Positions 45,875 through 56,160 of a DNA stretch of 64,000 bases are shown piece by piece (within the stretch, counting starts at the first letter, position 1; every line of letters starts with the position of its first letter). The notes below the pieces were generated by a model. That model saw nothing but the letters and a program-made list of their open reading frames with translations. It was not told where the DNA came from and searched no databases. This DNA comes from Sphingomonas montanisoli (GTDB taxonomy: Bacteria > Pseudomonadota > Alphaproteobacteria > Sphingomonadales > Sphingomonadaceae). A program made the translations under genes and the position numbers. Where the stretch lies: NCBI RefSeq assembly GCF_008274695.1, contig NZ_VTOU01000002.1:124001-188000 (forward strand), written 5' to 3'.

Positions 45875-47095
45875 ATGGAACGGCATGACGTCATCATCCT
45901 CGGCGGCGGACTGGTCGGGCTGACGCTCGGCATCGCGCTGGCGCGGCACGGAGTTGCAGTGGCGGTGGTCGATCCCGCAGATCCGGCGGCGACGCTGGCG
46001 GCCGGGTTCGACGGGCGCGCATCGGCGGTGGCGAGCGCGCCGTGGCGGATGCTGCAGGCGATCGGGGTCGCCGATCGCCTGGTGGGCAAGGGCTGCCCGA
46101 TCGACACGATCCGCGTGCAGGATGGGCTGAGCCCCGAAGCGCTGATGTTCGAGCCCGATGCCGCCGACGGCGCGCTGGGCTATATGTTCGAAAATCGCGA
46201 CATCCGCCGGGCGCTTTACGAAACCGCGCTGGGCGTCGATGGCCTCACCCTGTTCATGCAGCGTCGTCCGGTGAATACCGAGCGCGACCTCGACGGGGTG
46301 CGGGTGACGCTCGACGACGGGCGCGTGCTGGCGGGTTCGCTGCTGATCGGGGCCGAGGGGCGCAAGTCGCCGACGCGCGAGGCGGCGGGGATCACGATCG
46401 CGCGATGGAGCTACAACCATGTCGCGATGATCGCGTCGCTCGCGCACGAAAAGCCGCATGACAATGTCGCGTGGGAAATCTTCTATGCGAGCGGCCCGTT
46501 CGCCTTGCTGCCGCTGGTCGACGACGAACAGGGGCGGCATCGCACCGCGCTTGTCTGGACGGTGTCCGAAAAGGATGCGCCGGCGATGCTCGGCCTGCCC
46601 GATCGCGCCTATCTGGCCGAGGCGGACAAGCGCATGGGCGGGATCTTCGGCAAGACCGAGCTGATCTCGCCGCGATCAGCCTATCCGCTGGGGTTCCACC
46701 ACGCGGCGCGGATCACCGACACGCGACTCGCCTTGGTCGGCGATGCGGCGCACGGCATTCATCCGATTGCCGGGCAGGGCGTGAACCTGGGCTATCGCGA
46801 TGTCGCGGCGTTGACCGAGGTGCTGGTCGAAGGGATGCGGCTGGGCCTCGATCCGGGCGATGCGCAATTGCTCGCGCGCTATCAGCGCTGGCGCAGCCTC
46901 GACAGCTTCATGGTCGCGGCGTCGACCGACGGGCTGACCCGCCTGTTCGGCGTGCCGGGCCGCGCGGCGCGCACGGTGCGGCGGATCGGCCTGGGCGCGG
47001 TGCAGCGGATCGCTCCGCTCAAGGCGCGCTTCATGGCCGAGGCACGCGGGGAGACGGGCACGCTGCCGCGCCTGCTGCAGGGCGCCGACATCTGA
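45875..47095 (+). CDS. UbiH/UbiF-type FAD-dependent hydroxylase
   Basis: A 406-residue flavoprotein monooxygenase of the ubiquinone-biosynthesis hydroxylase family (UbiH, UbiF, UbiL). Motifs are the N-terminal FAD fold DVIILGGGLVGLTLGIAL, the middle GAEGRKSPTREAAGI and the second FAD motif RLALVGDAAHGIHPIAGQGVNLGYRDVAAL. It probably hydroxylates the quinone ring, but which position cannot be told. GGAGG precedes the ATG at 45875. Its stop overlaps the next start (TGATG). Confidence 0.92.
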   Translation: MERHDVIILGGGLVGLTLGIALARHGVAVAVVDPADPAATLAAGFDGRASAVASAPWRMLQAIGVADRLVGKGCPIDTIRVQDGLSPEALMFEPDAADGALGYMFENRDIRRALYETALGVDGLTLFMQRRPVNTERDLDGVRVTLDDGRVLAGSLLIGAEGRKSPTREAAGITIARWSYNHVAMIASLAHEKPHDNVAWEIFYASGPFALLPLVDDEQGRHRTALVWTVSEKDAPAMLGLPDRAYLAEADKRMGGIFGKTELISPRSAYPLGFHHAARITDTRLALVGDAAHGIHPIAGQGVNLGYRDVAALTEVLVEGMRLGLDPGDAQLLARYQRWRSLDSFMVAASTDGLTRLFGVPGRAARTVRRIGLGAVQRIAPLKARFMAEARGETGTLPRLLQGADI

Positions 47096-47877
47096 TGAGC
47101 GAGCCCTATGTCCCCGTTCCCGCGAAGCTGAGCGCGACCGTTCTGATCGTCCGCGACGATCCGTTCGAAGTGCTGATGGTGCGGCGGCGCAAGGGCAATG
47201 TGTTCAACAATGCCCTGGTCTTTCCGGGCGGGCTTGCCGATCCGGAGGATCGCGACGCAGCGTGGTTGCCGCTCGTTAGCGGCGCCGAGGGGCTCGACGA
47301 GCAGGAGCGCGCACTGCGGATCGCGGCCTTGCGCGAGACCTACGAGGAAACCGGGCTGCTGATCGTAGGCGAGCAGCTGGGGCCGTGCGGGCCCGATCTG
47401 TCGTTCGAGGATGCGGTGCGCGCGAGCGGGGGCAGGCTCGCGCTCGATCGCGTCGTCCGCTTCGCGCATTGGGTGACGCCCGAGCGCGGGCTCAAGCGGT
47501 TCGACACACATTTCTTCATCGTCCGCGCCCCCGATGGGCAGGATGCCGCATGCGACGGGCGTGAGGCGGTGGCGATCGAATGGCTGCCGGTGGCCGATGC
47601 GGTGGCGCGTGCCGAGGCCGACCTGTCGTTCATGCTGCCGACCCGGCTCAACCTGCGCCTGCTCAGCTACAGCGTCGATGCCGACGCTGCGATCGCGGCG
47701 GCCGAGGCGCGCCCGCATGTGCGCGTGATGCCCACGATCGAGGATCGCGAGGACGGCATGTATTCGATCGTGCCCGAGGAAGCGGGCTACGGCGTGACCG
47801 CGGTTTTCCTGCGCGAAGTCGGTGTGCCGATCCACGGCTCCGACCCGGCGGGGCGGGGGCCGCAGCCCCAACAATAA
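47095..47877 (+). CDS. NUDIX hydrolase
   Basis: A 260-residue protein with a Nudix fold. The N-terminal strand (SATVLIVRDDPFEVLMVRRR) and FPGGLADPEDRD lead to RETYEETGLLI, the catalytic REXXEEXGU helix; the Nudix box is interrupted by an insertion of about 25 residues between its Gly part and that helix, as in the NUDT19/CoA-pyrophosphatase-like branch. The C-terminal 70 residues are extra. The substrate is unknown. The stop codon is directly followed by a repeat. Confidence 0.88.
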   Translation: MSEPYVPVPAKLSATVLIVRDDPFEVLMVRRRKGNVFNNALVFPGGLADPEDRDAAWLPLVSGAEGLDEQERALRIAALRETYEETGLLIVGEQLGPCGPDLSFEDAVRASGGRLALDRVVRFAHWVTPERGLKRFDTHFFIVRAPDGQDAACDGREAVAIEWLPVADAVARAEADLSFMLPTRLNLRLLSYSVDADAAIAAAEARPHVRVMPTIEDREDGMYSIVPEEAGYGVTAVFLREVGVPIHGSDPAGRGPQPQQ

Positions 47878-48002
47878 TCCTCACCCGCCAGGGGGAGGTG
47901 GCGCCGAAGGCGACGGAGGGGGAGGTTACGACTCCACCCGAGTTTGCCGCCGTCCTCCCCCTCCGTCAGCTAGCGCTGACACCTCCCCCTAGCGGGGGAG
48001 GA
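47878..48002. repeat. Inverted pair of type A double-hairpin repeats
   Basis: Left unit 47878-47925 (outer stem with one mismatch, inner CGCC-GAA-GGCG); right unit 47953-48002 on the minus strand (inner GTCAGC stem with a 4-nt loop). It begins at the base after the NUDIX stop and ends 4 nt before the convergent proA stop. Confidence 0.9.
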
Positions 48003-48006
48003 TTGT

Positions 48007-49287
48007 TCAGGGCCGCACCTGTCCCGAACCGCGCACCAGCCATTTGTAGGTGGTGAGCCCTTCGAGCGCGACGGGGCCGCGCGCGTGGAGGCGTCCGGTC
48101 GAGATACCGATCTCGGCGCCCAGCCCGAACTCGCCGCCATCGGCGAACTGGGTCGAGGCATTGTGCATCACGATCGCCGAATCGACTTCGGCGAGGAAGC
48201 GGTCGGCGGTCGCCTGATCCTCGGTGATGATCGCATCGGTGTGGTGGCTGCTGTGGGCGGCGATGTGCGCGAGCGCGGCATCGACGCCGTCGACGATCGC
48301 GACCGACACGATCGAATCGAGATATTCGGTATCCCAATCGGCGGCGTCGGCGGTCATCACCAAAGGATTGATCGCTCTGGCGGCCGCATCGCCGCGCACT
48401 TCGCAGCCGGCCTTGATAAGCGCATCGATGATCGGGCGGGGGTTTTGATAGGAACGGTCTATCAGCAGCGTCTCCGTCGCCCCGCACACACCCGTCCGCC
48501 GCATCTTGGCATTGACGACGAGCGGCAGTGCCTTGGCCGGATCGGCGGCGCGATCGACATAGAGGTGCACGATACCGTCGAGGTGGGCGAGCACGGGCAC
48601 GCGCGCTTCGGCCTGTACGCGCGCGACGAGGCTTTTGCCCCCGCGCGGCACGATGATGTCGATCAGCCCTTCGGCCGTCAGCATCGCGCCGACGGCGGCG
48701 CGATCGGTGGTGGGGACGAGCTGGATCGCGTCGGCGGAAAGCCCCGCCGCCGTCACGCCCGCGACCAGCGCCGCGTGGATCGCGCGGTTGCTCGCCGCCG
48801 CCTCGGATCCACCACGCAGGATGCAGGCATTGCCCGACATCAGCGACAGCGCGCCGGCATCGGCGGTCACGTTCGGGCGGCTTTCGTAGATGATGCCGAT
48901 CACGCCCAGCGGCACGCGCACGCGCTGCAGGACAAGGCCGTTGGGCCGTTCGGCCCGATCGATGATCCGGCCGACGGGATCGTCGAGACCGGCGACGGCC
49001 TCCAGCCCGGCGGCCATACCCTCGATCCGATCGGGATTGAGCGTCAGCCGGTCGATCATCGCGCTCGACAGGCCGTTGGTCTGGGCCTGGGCGACATCGG
49101 TGGCGTTGGCGGCCAGGATCGCCGGCGCGGCGTCGCGGATCGCGGCGGCGGCCTTGCGCAGCGCTTCGGCCTTGGCGGCGGTTGGCGTGCGGGCGAGCAA
49201 TCCACTGGCGATGCGGGCGCGGGCGCCCATATCGGCGATCAGGTCAGCGGCGTCGATGGGCCGGGCGATGGTAGCTGCTTCGGACAT
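48007..49287 (-). CDS. proA: Glutamate-5-semialdehyde dehydrogenase (gamma-glutamyl phosphate reductase)
   Basis: A 426-residue ProA, which reduces gamma-glutamyl phosphate with NADPH in proline synthesis. Family marks are [23 protein letters not shown], the catalytic-Cys segment [16 protein letters not shown], and the C-terminal [20 protein letters not shown]. The start at 49287 gives [12 protein letters not shown]. proB is not adjacent. Confidence 0.96.
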   Translation of the reverse strand: MSEAATIARPIDAADLIADMGARARIASGLLARTPTAAKAEALRKAAAAIRDAAPAILAANATDVAQAQTNGLSSAMIDRLTLNPDRIEGMAAGLEAVAGLDDPVGRIIDRAERPNGLVLQRVRVPLGVIGIIYESRPNVTADAGALSLMSGNACILRGGSEAAASNRAIHAALVAGVTAAGLSADAIQLVPTTDRAAVGAMLTAEGLIDIIVPRGGKSLVARVQAEARVPVLAHLDGIVHLYVDRAADPAKALPLVVNAKMRRTGVCGATETLLIDRSYQNPRPIIDALIKAGCEVRGDAAARAINPLVMTADAADWDTEYLDSIVSVAIVDGVDAALAHIAAHSSHHTDAIITEDQATADRFLAEVDSAIVMHNASTQFADGGEFGLGAEIGISTGRLHARGPVALEGLTTYKWLVRGSGQVRP

Positions 49288-49329
49288 GACGGCGCCTGTA
49301 ACATGCGCTTACGGGTGGCCCAACCCCAC

Positions 49330-49674
49330 TTAGGGCTTGGGCAGCTGGCAGGCGGGCAGCGTCTTGAGCTTGGCGATGTCGGTGCAGGCGCGAACCTGGG
49401 CGGTGCCGTCGGGGCCGATGAACACGCCATAGTCGCCGCCCTTGGTGCAGCGCGCCGACCACATGGTAAGGTTCTTCCAGCGGCCCTGCAGCTTGACCAT
49501 CGTCACCTGCTGACACGCCGCCTCGTTGTCGAGGATGGCGCGACGAATCACCGCGCGCTTGCGGATCTCGGGCAGCTTGGCGAGCTGTGCGCTGTAGCCG
49601 TCGACCAGCACGGCCTGCGCTGGATTGGCGAAAGATGTGGCAGCGAGCGCTGCGAGGAGCGGGGCGATCTTCAT
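49330..49674 (-). CDS. Hypothetical secreted protein
   Basis: A 114-residue protein with a clear Sec signal (MKIAPLLAALAATSFANPAQA) and a mature part with four cysteines (ACQQ, ARCTKG, ACTDIAK, ACQLPKP), enough for two disulfides. I do not recognise the family. It is downstream of a DUF1328 gene with a terminator between. Confidence 0.75.
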   Translation of the reverse strand: MKIAPLLAALAATSFANPAQAVLVDGYSAQLAKLPEIRKRAVIRRAILDNEAACQQVTMVKLQGRWKNLTMWSARCTKGGDYGVFIGPDGTAQVRACTDIAKLKTLPACQLPKP

Positions 49675-49690
49675 GAGGCTACCCTAGACA

Positions 49691-49724
49691 CAAAAGAGCC
49701 GCGACGCACGGGGCGCCGCGGCTC
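49691..49724 (-). terminator. Rho-independent terminator after the DUF1328 gene
   Basis: On the minus strand GAGCCGCG pairs with CGCGGCTC around a 13-nt loop and is followed by TTTTGTGT. It lies 22 nt after the stop of the DUF1328 gene. Confidence 0.75.
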
Positions 49725-49745
49725 ATGCTCGAGAGAGCGGTTAAG

Positions 49746-49928
49746 CTATAGCGATTCGCTGATCTTCCGGCCCGCGAACAACGCGAGCAGCGCGAAGATG
49801 ATGAACAGAGCGACCGCGACGAAGAACAGGATTTTGGCCAGCCCGACGAACGCGCCGCCAATTCCGCCGAAGCCGAGGGCGCCGAGCACCAGCCCGACGA
49901 CGAGAAAGATAAGGGCCCATTTCAGCAT
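49746..49928 (-). CDS. DUF1328 family small membrane protein
   Basis: A 60-residue protein with two helices: [23 protein letters not shown] and [25 protein letters not shown]. The [10 protein letters not shown] start and the GLAKILFFV loop are characteristic of DUF1328/YtjA proteins, inner-membrane proteins of unknown function often induced by stress. Confidence 0.9.
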   Translation of the reverse strand: MLKWALIFLVVGLVLGALGFGGIGGAFVGLAKILFFVAVALFIIFALLALFAGRKISESL

Positions 49929-49993
49929 CGTGCGTCTCCCGAAATACTTGTCGGGATTCCAAACGACGCGAGTGGATTACGGTTCCGTGGGTG

Positions 49994-50281
49994 TCAGCTT
50001 TCGCCGGGTGCCCGCGCCTTGATCGATAGCGCGTGGACCCGCTCCTTCATCAGATCGCCGAGCGCGGCGTTGACCGCGCGCTGGCGGGCGACGCGGTTCT
50101 GGCCGGCGAAGCTTTCGGCGACGATCTCGACGGTGAAGTGGCTTTCGCCGCGCGCGTCGTGGCCGGCATGGCCGCGATGATGATCGCTGTCGTCGATCAC
50201 GTTCAGATGCGACGGGGCGAGCGCTTGCGTAAGGCGGCGCGTGATTTCGGTGGCGACGGGGCCGGTGGGATTCTGGGTCAT
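49994..50281 (-). CDS. BolA family protein
   Basis: A 95-residue BolA-family protein. The conserved ESHFTVEIVAESFAGQNRVARQRAVNAALGDLM is complete, including the invariant His region HVNVIDDSDHH-like segment (LNVIDDSDHHRGHAG). BolA proteins pair with monothiol glutaredoxins in iron-sulfur metabolism. It is divergent from the DnaJ-like gene; the same neighbourhood of bolA, dnaJ-like and cobS is usual in alphaproteobacteria. Confidence 0.92.
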   Translation of the reverse strand: MTQNPTGPVATEITRRLTQALAPSHLNVIDDSDHHRGHAGHDARGESHFTVEIVAESFAGQNRVARQRAVNAALGDLMKERVHALSIKARAPGES

Positions 50282-50319
50282 TCGACCTATATAGGCCGTT
50301 TCCGCGAAGAGAGGCGAGA

Positions 50320-50922
50320 TTGGACGACGAAGGGGTGAAGCGCCGGGCGGGGCCGCGCTTCCATGGACGAATCGAGGGGACGAGCCGCCTGTGCGCGCAG
50401 CCGGGTTGCGAGCAGCCCGGTGAGTTTCGCGCGCCCGCGATCGGCGGCGCACGGGCGAGTTTCGATGGGCCGGGCGAATATCGCTTCCTGTGCCTCGATC
50501 ACGTCCGCGCCTTCAACTCGGGCTACAATTTCTTCGCGGGAATGAGCCCCGACGAAATCGAGACGCAGCAGACCCCCTATGCCGGCTGGGAGCGCGAGAC
50601 TCGGGCTTTTTCACCACGTCGCGGAGACGTGCCGCGCTGGGCCGATTTCGTCGATCCGCTCGACGCGATCGGCGCGAAATTCGCCCGCGCCGCCGAGCGC
50701 GAACGCAAGGACGGACGCGAGCTGAGCGAGGGCGATCGCAAGGCGCTGAAGGTGCTGGGGCTCGACAAGGATGCCGATCGCCGCGCGCTGCGAACACGCT
50801 ACGCCGAACTGGTTCGCCGCTTCCATCCGGATCGGAATGGCGGCGATCGCAGTCATGAGAAAGCTTTGCAGGACGTGATTTCCGCTTATACGCAGTTGAA
50901 AGCCCGTCCCGCCTTCGCATGA
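50320..50922 (+). CDS. DnaJ domain-containing protein
   Basis: A 200-residue protein whose last 65 residues are a J domain ([30 protein letters not shown], with the HPD triad that stimulates Hsp70). The N-terminal part has a possible metal site (CAQPGC and FLCLDH). The only sensible start is a TTG at 50320; GAGGCGA precedes it. It overlaps cobS by ATGA, suggesting it works with the cobaltochelatase subunits encoded next. Confidence 0.88.
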   Translation: MDDEGVKRRAGPRFHGRIEGTSRLCAQPGCEQPGEFRAPAIGGARASFDGPGEYRFLCLDHVRAFNSGYNFFAGMSPDEIETQQTPYAGWERETRAFSPRRGDVPRWADFVDPLDAIGAKFARAAERERKDGRELSEGDRKALKVLGLDKDADRRALRTRYAELVRRFHPDRNGGDRSHEKALQDVISAYTQLKARPAFA

Positions 50923-51935
50923 GCAGCATGATGACCGACTTGCCGAATACCCAGCCCGACAGCCGCGCCGGAACGGTGCTCGAGGCACCCGACAAGATGG
51001 TCAAGGTGCGCGAATTGTTCGGGATCGATTCGGATCTGGAGGTGCCCGCCTTCTCCGAATCCGACGAACGCGTGCCTGATCTCGATCCGGCCTATGTGTT
51101 CGATCCGGATACGACGATGGCGATCGTCGCGGGCTTCGCGTTCAATCGGCGCGTGATGGTGCAAGGCTATCACGGCACCGGCAAATCGAGCCATATCGAG
51201 CAGGTTGCCGCCCGGCTGAAATGGCCGTGCGTGCGCATCAACCTCGATGCGCATATCAGCCGCATCGACCTGGTCGGCCGGGACGCCATCGTCCTGAAGG
51301 ACGGCCAGCAGGTGACCGAGTTCCGCGAGGGGCTTCTGCCCTGGGCGCTGCAGACCCCGACGGCCATCGTGTTCGACGAATATGATGCGGGCCGCCCTGA
51401 CGTGATGTTCGTGATCCAGCGCGTGCTGGAGGCCGAGGGCAAGCTGACGCTGCTCGACCAGAATCGCGTGATCCGGCCGAATCCCTGGTTCCGCCTGTTC
51501 GCGACCGCCAACACGGTGGGCCTGGGCGACACGACCGGCCTCTATCACGGCACGCAGCAGATCAACCAGGGCCAGATGGACCGCTGGAACATCGTGGTCA
51601 CGCTCAACTATCTGCCGGCCGCGACCGAGGCGCAGATCGTGCTCGCCAAGTCGGGCGAATATGACAAGCCCGACGGCAAGAAGACCGTCGAGAACATGGT
51701 CAAGGTGGCCGACCTGACCCGTCAGGGCTTCATGGCCGGGGATATCTCGACCGTGATGAGCCCGCGCACCGTGATCAGCTGGGCGCAGAACACGCTGATC
51801 TTCAACGATGTCGGCTTCGCCTTCCGCCTCTCGTTCCTCAATAAGTGCGATGAGAGCGAACGTGCGCTGGTGGCCGAATATTATCAGCGCGTGTTCGGCA
51901 AGGATCTGCCGGAAAGCATTGTCGGGAAAGCCTGA
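50919..51935 (+). CDS. cobS: Cobaltochelatase subunit CobS
   Basis: A 338-residue AAA+ protein. Walker A is [15 protein letters not shown], Walker [11 protein letters not shown], and [17 protein letters not shown] is a CobS signature. CobS and CobT form the ATPase motor that assists CobN in inserting cobalt into hydrogenobyrinic acid diamide during aerobic cobalamin synthesis; CobN is not in the window. It overlaps the DnaJ-like gene and is followed 34 nt later by a phosphatase gene that separates it from cobT. Confidence 0.95.
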   Translation: MSSMMTDLPNTQPDSRAGTVLEAPDKMVKVRELFGIDSDLEVPAFSESDERVPDLDPAYVFDPDTTMAIVAGFAFNRRVMVQGYHGTGKSSHIEQVAARLKWPCVRINLDAHISRIDLVGRDAIVLKDGQQVTEFREGLLPWALQTPTAIVFDEYDAGRPDVMFVIQRVLEAEGKLTLLDQNRVIRPNPWFRLFATANTVGLGDTTGLYHGTQQINQGQMDRWNIVVTLNYLPAATEAQIVLAKSGEYDKPDGKKTVENMVKVADLTRQGFMAGDISTVMSPRTVISWAQNTLIFNDVGFAFRLSFLNKCDESERALVAEYYQRVFGKDLPESIVGKA

Positions 51936-51969
51936 CGCCGCTTCGAGACCCTGAGGGGGAGTGAACGCC

Positions 51970-52749
51970 ATGTCCAATGTCGCCGAAGCGTCGCGCCTGT
52001 TGCCGCTCCAGGGTGGGTTCAACCTGCGCGACATGGGGGGATATGCCACCGCCGACGGCCGCCGGGTGAAGCGTGGCATGCTGTTCCGATCGGGCACGAT
52101 GACGCTGCTGACGCCCGAGGACGAGGCGCATCTCGTCGCGCTCGGCATCAAGACGGTGTGCGATCTGCGCCGCCCCGGCGAGCGCGACCGCGAGCCGACG
52201 CGCTGGTGCGAGCCCGCGGGCATTCATTATTTCGCACGCGATTATGGCGAATCGTCCGGCGTGCTGTCCGAACTGCTCAAGCGGGGCGCGGGTGGTGCCG
52301 AAGGAATGCGGCAGGCGATGATCGACCTGTATCGCGACATCCCGCAGGATCATGCGCCGTCCTACCGCCACATGTTCGAACGGTTGTTGGCGGGCGAAGC
52401 GCCTCTGCTGTTCAACTGTTCGGCGGGGAAGGACCGGACCGGCTTCGGTGCGATGCTGATCCTTCACGCGCTCGGCGTGCCGAAGGAGACGATCCTGGAG
52501 GATTATCTCGAGACCAACAGCCACGCCGATTTCCAGCGGTTGTTCGACGGCGGCGCGGCTTCGGTGAAGCGGATGGCGACGTTCGACCGCGCCATGCTCG
52601 CCCCGGTTATGGCGGCTGACGAAGCCTATCTTGCGTCGGCTTATGAACATCTCGACGCCCAGCATGGCGGGGTCGATGCCTATCTGGCCGATGTCATCGG
52701 CGTCGGCCCCGCCGAGCGCGAGCGGCTGATCGCGCTGCTGGTCGAATAA
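51970..52749 (+). CDS. Tyrosine-protein phosphatase (MptpB-like)
   Basis: A 259-residue phosphatase of the MptpB/Y_phosphatase3 type. It starts with the family's [20 protein letters not shown], has [16 protein letters not shown], and the catalytic P-loop [14 protein letters not shown] with Cys150 and Arg156 in C-X5-R spacing. Such enzymes remove phosphate from phosphotyrosine or phosphoinositides. The ATG at 51970 follows GAGGGGGAG; a GTG at 51961 is in frame. Its TAA overlaps the cobT ATG (TAATG), so it sits inside the cob operon. Confidence 0.9.
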   Translation: MSNVAEASRLLPLQGGFNLRDMGGYATADGRRVKRGMLFRSGTMTLLTPEDEAHLVALGIKTVCDLRRPGERDREPTRWCEPAGIHYFARDYGESSGVLSELLKRGAGGAEGMRQAMIDLYRDIPQDHAPSYRHMFERLLAGEAPLLFNCSAGKDRTGFGAMLILHALGVPKETILEDYLETNSHADFQRLFDGGAASVKRMATFDRAMLAPVMAADEAYLASAYEHLDAQHGGVDAYLADVIGVGPAERERLIALLVE

Positions 52750-54578
52750 TGGCCGAACGTTCCCCGATCGAGGCGTTTCGCGAGGTGCTGGGCGGCACGG
52801 CGCGCGCGGTGGCGCGCGAGCCGGAGTTGGAGCTGAGCTTCACTGCCGAGGCGCCCTCGGCGTCGTACAAGCAGATCCGCGTGCCGATGCCGCCGCGCAA
52901 CCTGCCCGCGCAGCAGGTGGCCGAGGCGCGCGGCTTCGCCGACGGCTTCGCGCTCAAGATGCGGCATCACGATGCCGGGTTGCACGAAAAGAACGCGCCG
53001 TCCGAACCGGTGGCGCGCGCGGTGTACGATGCGGTCGAGAATGCGCGCGTCGAGGCGATCGGCGCCAAGGCGATGGCGGGGATGCGCGCCAATCTGGGCG
53101 CCGCGCTCGACGTGCGGATCAAGTCCGACCCGTTGGTGCGCGCGCGGACCCGCGAGGAGGTGCCGCTGTCGACCGCGGTCGGCCTGCTGGTGCGCGAGCG
53201 GCTGACCGGCGAGGCACCGCCGGCGATCGCCGACATTGGCCTGTCGATGGTGCGCGAATGGATCGAGGAGAAGGGCGGCGCCGATCTCGACGCGCTGGCG
53301 CTCGCGATTGACGATCAGCGCGCCTTCGCCAAGCTCGTCGGCCGGTTGCTCGAGGACCTCGAACTCGTCGAGGGGGAAATCCTGCCCGAGAACGAACCCT
53401 TCGATCAGGATCAGGGCGAGGACGAGCAGGAACAGGACGGCGAGGATCAGCAGGAGGAAGGCGACGAGGACGGCGGTTCCTCGGACTCGCAGATGGAGAT
53501 GCGCGCCGACAAGTCCGAACAGGGCGATGAGGAGGGCGAGCAGCGCCAGCTCGACGAAGACGACATGTCCGAGATGGAAGGCGAGATGGGGGACGATGGC
53601 GAAGAGGGCATGATGCCCGTCCGCCCGAACCGTCCGCCCGCCGACCTCTTCCCCGGCTTCGACTATCATCCCTATACGACGCGGTTCGACGAGGAGATCT
53701 CGGCGACCGAGCTGTGCGACGAGGAAGAGCTGACGCGGCTGCGCGCCTATCTCGACCAGCAGCTCGTCCACCTGCAGGGGGCGGTGACCAAGCTCGCCAA
53801 CCGGCTGCAGCGCCGATTGATGGCGCAACAGAACCGCAGCTGGGATTTCGACCAGGAGGAAGGGTTGCTCGATGCCGCGCGGCTTGCGCGTGTCGTGATC
53901 AACTCGACCCATTCGCTCAGCTACAAGATCGAGCGCGAGACCGATTTCCGCGATACCGTCGTGACCTTGCTGATCGACAATTCGGGTTCGATGCGCGGGC
54001 GGCCGATCTCGATCGCGGCGATCTGCGCCGACATCATGGCACGCACGCTGGAGCGTTGCGCGGTCAAGACCGAAATCCTCGGCTTCACCACCCGCGCCTG
54101 GAAAGGCGGCCAGTCGCGCGAATCCTGGCTGGCGGCAGGGCGCCCGCCCGCACCCGGCCGGCTCAACGATCTGCGCCACATCGTGTACAAGAAGGCCGAT
54201 GAGCCGTGGCGCCGCGCGCGCAAGTCGCTGGGCCTGATGATGCGCGAAGGGCTGCTCAAGGAGAATATCGACGGCGAGGCGCTGATGTGGGCGCACAACC
54301 GGCTGATCGGGCGGCGCGAGGAGCGCAAGATCCTGATGGTGATCTCGGACGGCGCGCCGGTCGACGATTCGACGCTGTCGGTGAACAACGGCTCCTATCT
54401 GGAGCGGCACCTGCGCCAGGTGATCGGCTGGATCGAGACCAAGTCGCCGGTCGAACTGGCCGCGATCGGCATCGGCCATGACGTCACGCGTTATTATCAG
54501 AAGGCGGTGACGATCATGGACGTCGAGCAGCTGGGCGGTACGATGGTCGAGCAGCTCGCGGCCCTGTTCGACACCTGA
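52749..54578 (+). CDS. cobT: Cobaltochelatase subunit CobT
   Basis: A 609-residue CobT. The N-terminal half is helical, residues about 215-290 form a very acidic linker ([18 protein letters not shown]), and the C-terminal part is a von Willebrand A domain with MIDAS motif [11 protein letters not shown] and [12 protein letters not shown]. This order is that of CobT. Works with CobS in cobalt insertion. Translationally coupled to the phosphatase gene. Confidence 0.95.
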   Translation: MAERSPIEAFREVLGGTARAVAREPELELSFTAEAPSASYKQIRVPMPPRNLPAQQVAEARGFADGFALKMRHHDAGLHEKNAPSEPVARAVYDAVENARVEAIGAKAMAGMRANLGAALDVRIKSDPLVRARTREEVPLSTAVGLLVRERLTGEAPPAIADIGLSMVREWIEEKGGADLDALALAIDDQRAFAKLVGRLLEDLELVEGEILPENEPFDQDQGEDEQEQDGEDQQEEGDEDGGSSDSQMEMRADKSEQGDEEGEQRQLDEDDMSEMEGEMGDDGEEGMMPVRPNRPPADLFPGFDYHPYTTRFDEEISATELCDEEELTRLRAYLDQQLVHLQGAVTKLANRLQRRLMAQQNRSWDFDQEEGLLDAARLARVVINSTHSLSYKIERETDFRDTVVTLLIDNSGSMRGRPISIAAICADIMARTLERCAVKTEILGFTTRAWKGGQSRESWLAAGRPPAPGRLNDLRHIVYKKADEPWRRARKSLGLMMREGLLKENIDGEALMWAHNRLIGRREERKILMVISDGAPVDDSTLSVNNGSYLERHLRQVIGWIETKSPVELAAIGIGHDVTRYYQKAVTIMDVEQLGGTMVEQLAALFDT

Positions 54579-54646
54579 TCGCCGCACCGCACGGATCGAA
54601 CCGTATCGTAACGCATTGAGTCCGCTTCCCGACCAGGAGGCGAGGC

Positions 54647-55603
54647 ATGACGAAATACGGATATAAGCTCATGACGGAAGAGCATGGGCCCAAGGAACTG
54701 GTGCGCAACGCCGTGCTGGCCGAGGAGGCCGGGTTCGACTTCGTGTCGATATCCGACCATTTCCATCCATGGTTGTTTGCGCAGGGCCATGCGCCGTTCG
54801 CCTGGAGCGTGCTGGGCGCGATCGCGCATGCGACGTCGAAGATCGGGATCGCGACCGGGCTGACATGCCCGATCGTCCGCTATCATCCCACGATCATCGC
54901 GCAGGCGGCTGCGACGATCGCGGTGATGAGCGACGATCGCTTCACCCTGGCGGTCGGCGCGGGTGAACGGCTCAACGAACATGTCACGGGCGGCCACTGG
55001 CCCGCGACGATCGAGCGCCACGCGATGCTGGGCGAGGCGATCGATATCTTCAGGCTGCTCTGGCAGGGCGGGGCGCATAGCTGGACCGGCGATTATTACG
55101 ACGTCGATCACGCGCAGATCTTCGAGGTGCCGAACCGGCCGATCCCGATCATCGTCGGCGTCAGCGGTGATCGGTCGGTCGCGTTGGCGGCGGAGAAGGC
55201 CGACGGCATCATGACGACGGAGCCGAGCGCCGAGCTGGTCGATGGCTTTCGATCGCAATCGGGCACCAAGGGGCCGGCTTATTCGGAAGCGCTGCTGGCT
55301 TATGCACCGACGACGGAGAAGGGGCTCGAGATTGCGCATGAGCGCTTCCGCTTCTCGGGCCTCGGCTGGGCGGTGAACAGCGAATTGCCGTCGGTCGAGG
55401 GGTTCGAGGCGGCGACCAAGTTCATCCGGCCGGAGGATCTGGCCGACTCGCTGTCGGCGGGGCCCGATGTCGGGCCGCATGTGGAGCAGGTGAGGAAATA
55501 TACGGCGGCAGGCTACGATCATGTCGTGCTGACGTCGCCGGGGCCGGATCAGGAAGGCTTCATCCGCTTCTTCCGCGATGAATTGCGCCCGGCCTTGGGC
55601 TGA
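54647..55603 (+). CDS. LLM-class oxidoreductase, TIGR03557 (F420-type)
   Basis: A 318-residue luciferase-like TIM-barrel protein. The start KYGYKLMTEEHGPKELV, SISDHFHPWLFAQGHAPFAWSVLGAIA and LAVGAGERLNEHV are marks of TIGR03557, the group near F420-dependent glucose-6-phosphate dehydrogenase. Whether this organism makes F420 cannot be seen here; FMN use is an alternative. Single gene after cobT, 68 nt away. Confidence 0.85.
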   Translation: MTKYGYKLMTEEHGPKELVRNAVLAEEAGFDFVSISDHFHPWLFAQGHAPFAWSVLGAIAHATSKIGIATGLTCPIVRYHPTIIAQAAATIAVMSDDRFTLAVGAGERLNEHVTGGHWPATIERHAMLGEAIDIFRLLWQGGAHSWTGDYYDVDHAQIFEVPNRPIPIIVGVSGDRSVALAAEKADGIMTTEPSAELVDGFRSQSGTKGPAYSEALLAYAPTTEKGLEIAHERFRFSGLGWAVNSELPSVEGFEAATKFIRPEDLADSLSAGPDVGPHVEQVRKYTAAGYDHVVLTSPGPDQEGFIRFFRDELRPALG

Positions 55604-55651
55604 GGATCCCGATCCCGGCGGATGGAACACCACCCGCCGGCAAGGGACAGA

Positions 55652-55990
55652 TCAGTTGGCGCCGCGCGCTACCGACGTGCCGCTGTTGGCTGCAGCGATC
55701 AGCGCCTCGGTACGAGCGCTGGCGGTCGCCTTGGCGTCGCCGGCGCAGGCGGTGTCGACCGCGCTGTTGCTGAACGTGCAGGCGCTGGCAACCGCATGGT
55801 TGACGCGCGCGCGCAGCTCGGTCTGATCGGCGCGGTTGGTGAGGTTGAGGTCGTCGGTACGGACCGGGCTGCTCTGGATGAGAGCATTGCCGGTGGCGCC
55901 TGCCACGTCGATCTGGCTTTCGGCGGCGAAGGCGGTCGTGGACAGCAAAGCGGCGCCGAGCAGCGCCGACGCGAACATCGTCTTGGTCAT
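55652..55990 (-). CDS. UrcA family protein
   Basis: A 112-residue protein with signal peptide (FASALLGAALLSTTAFAAE) and the UrcA pattern: RTDDLNLTNRADQTELRARVNHAV followed by a cysteine pair (SACTFSN, DTACAGD). UrcA proteins are small, secreted and of unknown function, common in sphingomonads and Caulobacter. The ATG at 55990 is preferred over 56005. Confidence 0.85.
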   Translation of the reverse strand: MTKTMFASALLGAALLSTTAFAAESQIDVAGATGNALIQSSPVRTDDLNLTNRADQTELRARVNHAVASACTFSNSAVDTACAGDAKATASARTEALIAAANSGTSVARGAN

Positions 55991-56160
55991 AACATTCTCC
56001 TGCAAACGCGGCCCCTTTGTTTGGGATGGGCCTTACGTTCATGCCGGTCATGTTGGGCGGCCGGCGGGCAGGATATAGAATCACCTCAGCGACGAAACAA
56101 TGACGTAACTGCTTGATTCGATTGCGCGATGCAGCATCGCAGGTGCAGCGTGGAAGCGAC

